Shown here: piece by piece, positions 58,473-64,000 of the stretch
How positions within the stretch are numbered: the stretch's first letter is position 1
Layout: every line of letters begins with the position of its first letter
Assembly (NCBI RefSeq): GCF_019431375.1
Contig: NZ_CP080267.1
Location: 434,001-498,000 of the forward strand
DNA length: 64,000 bases
Direction of reading: 5' to 3'
From: Alcanivorax sp.
GTDB taxonomy: Bacteria > Pseudomonadota > Gammaproteobacteria > Pseudomonadales > Alcanivoracaceae
Translations under genes and position numbers: made by a program
The notes under the pieces: generated by a model
The model's database searches: none
Told to the model about the DNA's origin: nothing
What the model saw: only the letters and a program-made list of their open reading frames with translations

Positions 58473-59653
58473 CACCCACTGCCAGACAGCGTCTGACAAT
58501 TCTCGGAGCCACCGGCAGCATTGGCCAGCAGACCCTGGATGTGGTGGCCCGGCACCCGCAGCGGTATGAGGTATTTGCTCTCACGGCCAGCTCCCGCTGG
58601 CAACTGATGGCGGAGCTCTGTCTGACAGTCCGGCCCCGTTTTGCGGCCATGTCAGACCCTGTTGCGGCGGCGTCCCTCAGGAACCATCTCGCTGAGGCCG
58701 GGTCTCAAGTGGAAGTATTGTCAGGCCCCGGTGCTTTGGCGGATCTTGCCGCCCATCCGGATGCGGATACCGTGGTGGCTGCTATCGTCGGAGCGGCGGG
58801 CGTCAGGCCGACTCTGGCGGCGGTAGAAAGCGGCAAGCGGGTATTGCTGGCCAACAAAGAGGCCCTGGTGGTCACCGGTTCATTGTTCATGGATGCGGTA
58901 AAGCGTCACGGGGCCACGCTGTTGCCACTGGATTCCGAGCATAACGCGATTTTTCAGTGCCTCCCCGAGGAGGGCGTCAATGCCGGCGTGGAGCGGCTGC
59001 TGCTCACTGCTTCCGGTGGCCCGTTCCGTGAATTCAGTGTTGAAGAACTCAAGGCTGTGACGCCGGAACAGGCGGTGAAACATCCCAACTGGGACATGGG
59101 CCCGAAGATCTCGGTGGATTCTGCCACCCTGATGAACAAGGGGCTGGAATTTATCGAAGCCTGCTGGCTGTTTGATGTGTCCCCGGACATGATTGATGTG
59201 GTGGTGCATCCGCAGAGCGTTGTGCATTCCATGGTGGCCTACCGGGATGGTTCGGTTTTGGCACAAATGGGTACACCGGATATGAGGACCCCCATCGCCT
59301 GCGGTCTGTCCTGGCCGGAGCGGGTGGAGTCCGGTGCAGAGCGCCTGAACTTTTCCGCCCTGGTGGGGCTGAATTTCGAGGCCCCGGATCTGCAGCGTTT
59401 CCCGTGCCTCGGTCTGGCGCGGGATGCCATGCGCGCTGGTGGAACGGCCACGGCGGTATTGAATGCGGCCAATGAAGAGGCCGTTGCTGCCTTCCTCGCT
59501 GGCCGGCTGGATTTTATGGGGATTCCCGCTGTGGTGGCACGCACTCTGGAAAGCCAGGCTGCTCCCGCCTGTACGGATGTGGAATCGGTAATGGAGATTG
59601 ATCGGCAGGCGCGCAGTGCTGCCTGTCAGTGGATCAAGGAGCGCGGATGCTGA
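58469..59653 (+). CDS. dxr: 1-deoxy-D-xylulose 5-phosphate reductoisomerase
   Basis: 394 residues. NADPH-binding ILGATGSIGQQTLDVV at 9-24, ANKEALVV near 129-136, and the metal-site region around LLPLDSEHNAIFQ near 151-163. Second step of the MEP isoprenoid pathway, which feeds UppS. GTG start overlapping cdsA; overlaps rseP at its end. Confidence 0.97.
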   Translation: MTPTARQRLTILGATGSIGQQTLDVVARHPQRYEVFALTASSRWQLMAELCLTVRPRFAAMSDPVAAASLRNHLAEAGSQVEVLSGPGALADLAAHPDADTVVAAIVGAAGVRPTLAAVESGKRVLLANKEALVVTGSLFMDAVKRHGATLLPLDSEHNAIFQCLPEEGVNAGVERLLLTASGGPFREFSVEELKAVTPEQAVKHPNWDMGPKISVDSATLMNKGLEFIEACWLFDVSPDMIDVVVHPQSVVHSMVAYRDGSVLAQMGTPDMRTPIACGLSWPERVESGAERLNFSALVGLNFEAPDLQRFPCLGLARDAMRAGGTATAVLNAANEEAVAAFLAGRLDFMGIPAVVARTLESQAAPACTDVESVMEIDRQARSAACQWIKERGC

Positions 59654-60954
59654 CGATCCTGGCCTTCGTTGTCACCATCGTCATTATTGTGGCTTTTCAT
59701 GAATGGGGCCACTTTCTGGCAATGCGTGCCTTCGGCGTTCGCGTTCTGACTTTCTCTGTGGGGTTTGGACCCAAGCTGTTCCGGTTTACGGACAAGAAGG
59801 GGACCGACTGGGTCATTAGCGGGATTCCCCTGGGTGGCTACGTAAAACCCCTGGATGCCCGTGAAGACGAAACCGCCAAAGGCGACCCGGGAGAGTTTTC
59901 CAGCAAACCGGCCTGGCAGCGAGTGATTACCTATGCCGCTGGCCCGGCGTTCAATTTCATTCTTGCCGTGCTGATTTACTGGCTGTTGATGGTCAGTTTC
60001 GGGCAGAGCCGTATGCAGGCTGTGGTGGGGCCAGTGGCGCCCGGCACCGTGGCGGAAAAGGCCGGCTTTGTTCCCGGCGACAGGATTGTAGAGGCCGGTG
60101 GTACCGCCGTAGAAGGCTGGCGTCCTTTCTATAACGAATTGATTCTGCACCTGGGTGAAACGCAAACCCTGCCGGTAACGGTAACTACCGCGTCCGGTGA
60201 AAGAGCGGTTCGCGAGCTGGATACGTCCCCCTGGTCTGCAGATCTTGAACAGCTGCCGCTGGATGCCCTTGGGATCAGTCAGGCGGTGTTGATCGGTGAG
60301 GTTGTCGAAGGCAGTGCCGCGGACCAGGCAGGTTTGCGCGGCGGTGACCAGGTGATTGCCCTGGATGGCGAGCCGGTCACTGGCTGGCAGAGTTGGCAAG
60401 AAAGCATCATGGCGTCTGCGGGCAAGACTCTGGAAATTTCTGTGCTCAGAGATGGGGACTTGCGACGTTTTGCTGTAACCCCGGAAACAGTGACGGAAGG
60501 GGAGCAAAGTTTCGGTCGCATCGGCGTCGCAATGGGCGGTATTTATCAGCAGCACTTCGGGCCCGGTGGCGCCATTCTGGCGGCTGCAGAGCGCTTTGCG
60601 GAACAGAGCGAGGTGGTTTGGGCGAGTCTGGTGAAACTGGTTACCGGCAAGCTGTCCCTGGATAATCTGGGCGGTCCCATTACCATCGCCCAGGTGGCCG
60701 GGGAGAGTGCTTCCTACGGTATCGCCAGTTTTCTGGCGTTGCTGGCTTACCTGAGCATCACTCTCGGTATTATCAATCTGCTACCGGTACCCATGCTCGA
60801 CGGCGGCTGGATTTTCTTTGGAATCATTGAAATGATTCGCGGTCGCAGTTTACCGGAGCGGTTTCTTATGGCCGCACAAGGGGTAGGGTTGACGCTGGTT
60901 GTCAGCTTTATGCTACTGGCCATTTACAACGACTTGGTGAAGCAGTTTTCATGA
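59647..60954 (+). CDS. rseP: Site-2 intramembrane metalloprotease RseP
   Basis: 435 residues. Active site HEWGH is H18-E19-H22 in the first helix, two PDZ domains occupy about 110-290, and the second active-site segment NLLPVPMLDGGWIFF is near 379-393. It cleaves the anti-sigma factor RseA after DegS in the envelope-stress response. The ATG at 59647 overlaps dxr and has AAGGAG five bases upstream. Its stop overlaps the bamA start. Confidence 0.96.
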   Translation: MLTILAFVVTIVIIVAFHEWGHFLAMRAFGVRVLTFSVGFGPKLFRFTDKKGTDWVISGIPLGGYVKPLDAREDETAKGDPGEFSSKPAWQRVITYAAGPAFNFILAVLIYWLLMVSFGQSRMQAVVGPVAPGTVAEKAGFVPGDRIVEAGGTAVEGWRPFYNELILHLGETQTLPVTVTTASGERAVRELDTSPWSADLEQLPLDALGISQAVLIGEVVEGSAADQAGLRGGDQVIALDGEPVTGWQSWQESIMASAGKTLEISVLRDGDLRRFAVTPETVTEGEQSFGRIGVAMGGIYQQHFGPGGAILAAAERFAEQSEVVWASLVKLVTGKLSLDNLGGPITIAQVAGESASYGIASFLALLAYLSITLGIINLLPVPMLDGGWIFFGIIEMIRGRSLPERFLMAAQGVGLTLVVSFMLLAIYNDLVKQFS

Positions 60955-63314
60955 TATTTGGGGACAAACTAAACCGCCCCCTGAAGGGCCTGTTGGCGGT
61001 AGCCTGCCTGTGTCTGGCACCTTGGGTAAACGCGGAATCCTTGGTGCCGTTCAAGGTGCATGATGTACGCGTGGAGGGCCTGCAGCGCCTGCCGGTGGAG
61101 CGGGTCTATGCGGAATTACCGATTCAGGCGGGCGACACTGTTGACCGCGAGCAGATCGTGGATGCGGTACAACGCCTGTTTGCCACCGGTAACTTCGAGG
61201 ATGTGCAGTTGGGCCGCGATGGCGACGATCTGGTGGTGGTGGTGGCAGAACGCCCCAGCATTGCCCGTATCGAGCTGTCCGGTAACAAGTCCATCGACGA
61301 GGAAAACCTGCGCAAGGGGCTGACCGAGGCAGGGCTTGCCGAAGGCGAGGTATTCCAGCGTTCCACCTTGCAGGCGATTGCCGGTGAACTGGAGCGTCAG
61401 TATGTGAGCCAGGGCCGGTATGGTGCCGATATCAAGACCGAGTCCGTGCCGCTGCCGCGCAACCGGGTGGCACTGAAGATCGAGATCTATGAAGGCAAGG
61501 CGGCTCGAATCCGTGATATCAATATCGTTGGCAACGATCTGTTTGATGACGAAGAACTGCTCAAGGATTTCGAACTGAATTCCACCGGCTTCTGGTCGTT
61601 CATCAAGGGTGATGATAAATACTCCCGACAGAAACTGAGCGGTGACCTGGAGCGGTTGCGTTCCTATTATCTTGATCGCGGGTATATCAACTTTTCCATC
61701 GAATCCACTCAGGTATCTGTAACTCCTGACCGCCGCAGTGTATTTATTACTGTCAATGTGGCGGAAGGTGAGCAGTACACCGTTAATGAAGTGAAGCTCG
61801 CCGGTGATCTGGTGGTGGCCGAGGAGCAGCTTGAGCCGCTGCTTATCGTCAAGAAAGGGCAGGTATTTAGCCAGCAACTGGTGACCTACACCAATGACCT
61901 GCTTAAACGCCGTCTGGGTAATGAGGGCTACACCTTTGCCGAGGTCAACGGCCGTGACCACAATGCTAATGATGAAGACAATACCGTCGACGTAACGTTC
62001 TATGTGGAGCCTGGTCGAAAGGTTTATGTGCGCCGCATCAACTTCAGCGGTAACGCAAAAACCGATGACGAAGTGCTGCGTCGGGAACTGCGCCAGTTTG
62101 AACAGGCGCCGGCCAATACTTCCCTGGTGGACTTGTCCCGTCAGCGTCTGCAGCGGCTGGGCTACTTCAGTGTGGTGGAAGCGGATACTCCCCGGGTGCC
62201 GAATTCCGAAGATCTGGTAGACGTAGAATACAAGGTGGAAGAGCAGCCATCCGGCTCCATCGGCGCCAATGTCGGTTTCTCCGATGCCTCCGGGTTTATC
62301 TTTGGTGCCAATGTGACCCAGAACAACTGGCGTGGTTCCGGTAACCGGGTCTCCTTCGCACTGAGCCGTTCAGATATCCGGGACTCCTATAGCTTTTCCC
62401 ATTACAACCCGTATTACACCCTGGATGGGGTAAGCCGTGGCTTCAGCTTGTTCTATTCGAAAATTGATTTTGATGAAACCTCGGTAGCCTCCTATGCGGC
62501 GGATCGTCTGGGCGGTTCCGTGACCTTTGGCTATCCAATTTCCGAATACTCGCGACTGAGTTTCGGTGGTACCTATGAGCAAACTGATATCACCACCGGG
62601 GATTTTGTCGCCGTTGATATTTTTAACTTCCTTGAGAAGGAAGGCACTGAGTTCAACGAATACAAGTTCAATGCCTCGCTACAGACCAGCACCCTGAACC
62701 GCGGTGTATTGCCGGATCGTGGCTGGTCCAGCAGTCTGGGACTGGAGGTTGCCGTCCCAGGCTCGGACTATGGCTTCTATAAGCTGAACTGGAACGGTCA
62801 GAAATATTTCCCGATTACCCAGCGCTGGACACTGCGTACCCGGGCGGATGTGGCCTACGGCGATGGCTACGGGGACGATACGGTGTTGCCGTTCTTTGAA
62901 AATTATTATTCCGGTGGGATCGGTTCTGTTCGTGGCTATGAATCTCGCTCCCTGGGGCCACGCTCTGAGGGCCTGGCGTTTTTCCTCAATGGCACTACTG
63001 ATCCGGATCCGGACCCCATTGGTGGCAACCTGCTTACCGAAGCCAGCCTGGAGCTGATCTTCCCGACACCGTTTGCGCCGGAATCCCGAAGCGTGCGAAC
63101 CTTCCTGTTCGCCGATGCGGGCAATGTGTTTGAAACAGAACGTACTGATATTGTGGCCGATTTCGAAGCTACTGACTTGCGTACTTCCGTGGGGGTGGGG
63201 CTGACCTGGCTGACAGCGATTGGCCCGCTCAGTTTCAACCTCGCCAAGGCACTGAATGACCAGCCCGGTGATGACACGGAAGTTTTCCAATTTTCTCTGG
63301 GACAGACTTTTTAG
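60951..63314 (+). CDS. bamA: Outer membrane assembly factor BamA
   Basis: 787 residues. Signal peptide 1-28 (ending WVNAE), five POTRA repeats up to about 425, then a 16-strand barrel. The VRGYESRSLGPR motif near 660-671 is the conserved loop L6 motif (VRGF/Y). It inserts beta-barrel proteins into the outer membrane with BamB-E, whose genes are not here. Overlaps rseP (ATGA). Confidence 0.97.
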   Translation: MIFGDKLNRPLKGLLAVACLCLAPWVNAESLVPFKVHDVRVEGLQRLPVERVYAELPIQAGDTVDREQIVDAVQRLFATGNFEDVQLGRDGDDLVVVVAERPSIARIELSGNKSIDEENLRKGLTEAGLAEGEVFQRSTLQAIAGELERQYVSQGRYGADIKTESVPLPRNRVALKIEIYEGKAARIRDINIVGNDLFDDEELLKDFELNSTGFWSFIKGDDKYSRQKLSGDLERLRSYYLDRGYINFSIESTQVSVTPDRRSVFITVNVAEGEQYTVNEVKLAGDLVVAEEQLEPLLIVKKGQVFSQQLVTYTNDLLKRRLGNEGYTFAEVNGRDHNANDEDNTVDVTFYVEPGRKVYVRRINFSGNAKTDDEVLRRELRQFEQAPANTSLVDLSRQRLQRLGYFSVVEADTPRVPNSEDLVDVEYKVEEQPSGSIGANVGFSDASGFIFGANVTQNNWRGSGNRVSFALSRSDIRDSYSFSHYNPYYTLDGVSRGFSLFYSKIDFDETSVASYAADRLGGSVTFGYPISEYSRLSFGGTYEQTDITTGDFVAVDIFNFLEKEGTEFNEYKFNASLQTSTLNRGVLPDRGWSSSLGLEVAVPGSDYGFYKLNWNGQKYFPITQRWTLRTRADVAYGDGYGDDTVLPFFENYYSGGIGSVRGYESRSLGPRSEGLAFFLNGTTDPDPDPIGGNLLTEASLELIFPTPFAPESRSVRTFLFADAGNVFETERTDIVADFEATDLRTSVGVGLTWLTAIGPLSFNLAKALNDQPGDDTEVFQFSLGQTF

Positions 63315-63324
63315 GAGTTTAATA

Positions 63325-63822
63325 ATGATGAAAAAATGGATTGCTGCTTTTGTTGTAATGCTGCCGGCTTTGGCCATGGCTGAAGGTCGTGTCGGTGTGA
63401 TCGACCCCATTGGAGCCCTGCAGGCGGCTGATAATGTGAAATCACGCATGAGCGCCCTGGAGAAAGAGCTGGGCGCCGATGAGCAGCGGCTCAACAGCCT
63501 GCGTCAGGAAGTGGGCAAGATGCAGGAAAAAATGCAGAAAGAAGGCATGACCATGTCTTCCGAGCAGCAGGAGCAAATGCAGACCAAAGGTCAGCAGAAA
63601 ATGATCGAAATCCAGAGCCTGCAGCGTAAATTGCAGAAGCGTGCCAGCGATGCCCAGCGTGAACTGCTGCAGGAAATGGAACCCAAACTGCAAAGCGCTG
63701 TTGCTGAAGTTGCCAAGAAAGAGAATCTGGACCTGGTTGTCAGCGCTCAAGCGGTGATTTACACCAAACCGGATCTGGATATCACCGAAGCGGTGACCAA
63801 ACAACTGAACAAGATGAAGTAA
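63325..63822 (+). CDS. skp: Periplasmic chaperone Skp/OmpH
   Basis: 165 residues. Signal peptide (about 1-19, ending LAMA), then the two long alpha-helical arms rich in Gln, Glu, Lys and Met (KMQEKMQKEGMTMSSEQQEQ). It holds unfolded outer-membrane proteins for BamA. The start at 63325 follows TAGGAG and the longer upstream frame lies in bamA. Its stop overlaps the lpxD ATG (TAATG). Confidence 0.93.
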   Translation: MMKKWIAAFVVMLPALAMAEGRVGVIDPIGALQAADNVKSRMSALEKELGADEQRLNSLRQEVGKMQEKMQKEGMTMSSEQQEQMQTKGQQKMIEIQSLQRKLQKRASDAQRELLQEMEPKLQSAVAEVAKKENLDLVVSAQAVIYTKPDLDITEAVTKQLNKMK

Positions 63823-64000
63823 TGTTGACTCTCGGCGAACTGGCCCGGCAGCTGGATGCAGAACTGGTCGGAAACCCCGATCAGCCAGTAGATGGTCTGG
63901 GTACGATCCAATCTGCCACGGGCAGCCAGCTGACATTTCTGGCAAATCCGCGTTATCGCAGCTTCCTGGAGCAGACCCGGGCAGCGGCGGTACTGATTCC
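63822..64000 (+). CDS. lpxD: UDP-3-O-(3-hydroxyacyl)glucosamine N-acyltransferase, 3' end cut off
   Basis: Only the first 59 codons are present (MLTLGELARQLDAELVGNPD at the start; GSQLTFLANPRYRSFLEQT further on), which match the N-terminal uridine-binding domain of LpxD. It adds the second acyl chain in lipid A synthesis. Position after bamA-skp is the conserved order, with lpxD expected to be followed by fabZ/lpxA outside the window. Confidence 0.93.
   Translation, partial: MLTLGELARQLDAELVGNPDQPVDGLGTIQSATGSQLTFLANPRYRSFLEQTRAAAVLI

Noticed and set aside
1..64000. Anticipated tRNA or rRNA genes, prophage or insertion sequence
   Set aside because: None was recognised by eye: no transposase or integrase-like frame among the plausible genes and no obvious tRNA cloverleaf. 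A tRNAscan and IS search would be decisive.

Overview
The window reads as chromosomal DNA of a GC-rich, marine-type gammaproteobacterium, most like Alcanivorax and its relatives. This is inferred from content, not from a search. The clues are a Baeyer-Villiger-type monooxygenase, both ETF subunits with ETF:ubiquinone oxidoreductase, a FadE-type acyl-CoA dehydrogenase, several thioesterases, an acyl-CoA-binding protein and an SCP2 lipid-binding protein (a lipid/hydrocarbon lifestyle). They sit beside gammaproteobacterial core clusters: minCDE, glnK-amtB, yoaA-tsaB, dapD-yffB-dapC-glnD-map and rpsB-tsf-pyrH-frr-uppS-cdsA-dxr-rseP-bamA-skp-lpxD.

Layout. 1-4.9 kb: cut-off monooxygenase gene, DUF3465 protein, RsuA, a frameshifted MpaB-like (DUF2236) gene, and a LysR regulator divergent from a 67-residue basic protein. 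4.9-8.8 kb: etfD divergent from etfBA; etfB is split by a 2-base frameshift. 8.9-21.8 kb: accessory genes (Cys-rich lipoprotein, SDR, L-2-hydroxyglutarate-oxidase-like flavoprotein, LTA-synthase-like sulfatase, thioesterase plus acyltransferase, membrane GAF protein, ACBP, TPR/coiled-coil protein, DMT exporter, MtfA). 21.9-26.6 kb: minCDE and fadE. 26.7-35.7 kb: CnoX, glnK-amtB behind a sigma-54/NtrC-like control region, SCP2 protein, mobA, the overlapping yoaA-tsaB-thioesterase chain, uppP, rsmJ. 35.8-45.3 kb: beta-barrel protein, plsB, DyP peroxidase, aldehyde dehydrogenase, an aaeXAB-like efflux operon. 45.4-64 kb: lysine/peptidoglycan (dap) genes, glnD, map, then the translation and envelope-biogenesis cluster ending inside lpxD.

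How the genes connect. Electrons from acyl-CoA dehydrogenases (such as FadE) would pass through EtfAB to EtfD and ubiquinone. GlnK/AmtB and GlnD form one nitrogen-sensing circuit split between two loci. PlsB, CdsA, UppS/UppP, Dxr, BamA, Skp, RseP and LpxD are all envelope lipid or outer-membrane biogenesis functions.

No insertion sequence, prophage, CRISPR array, rRNA or tRNA gene was recognised. I found no convincing novel multigene system. The most unusual signals are the etfB split at the acyl-CoA-dehydrogenase recognition loop, the doubly frameshifted MpaB-like gene, and a rich set of REP/BIME-like intergenic inverted repeats, including a pair bracketing dapE and composite elements nested inside one another. 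Starts were chosen from ribosome binding sites and family length; no alignment or search was run.
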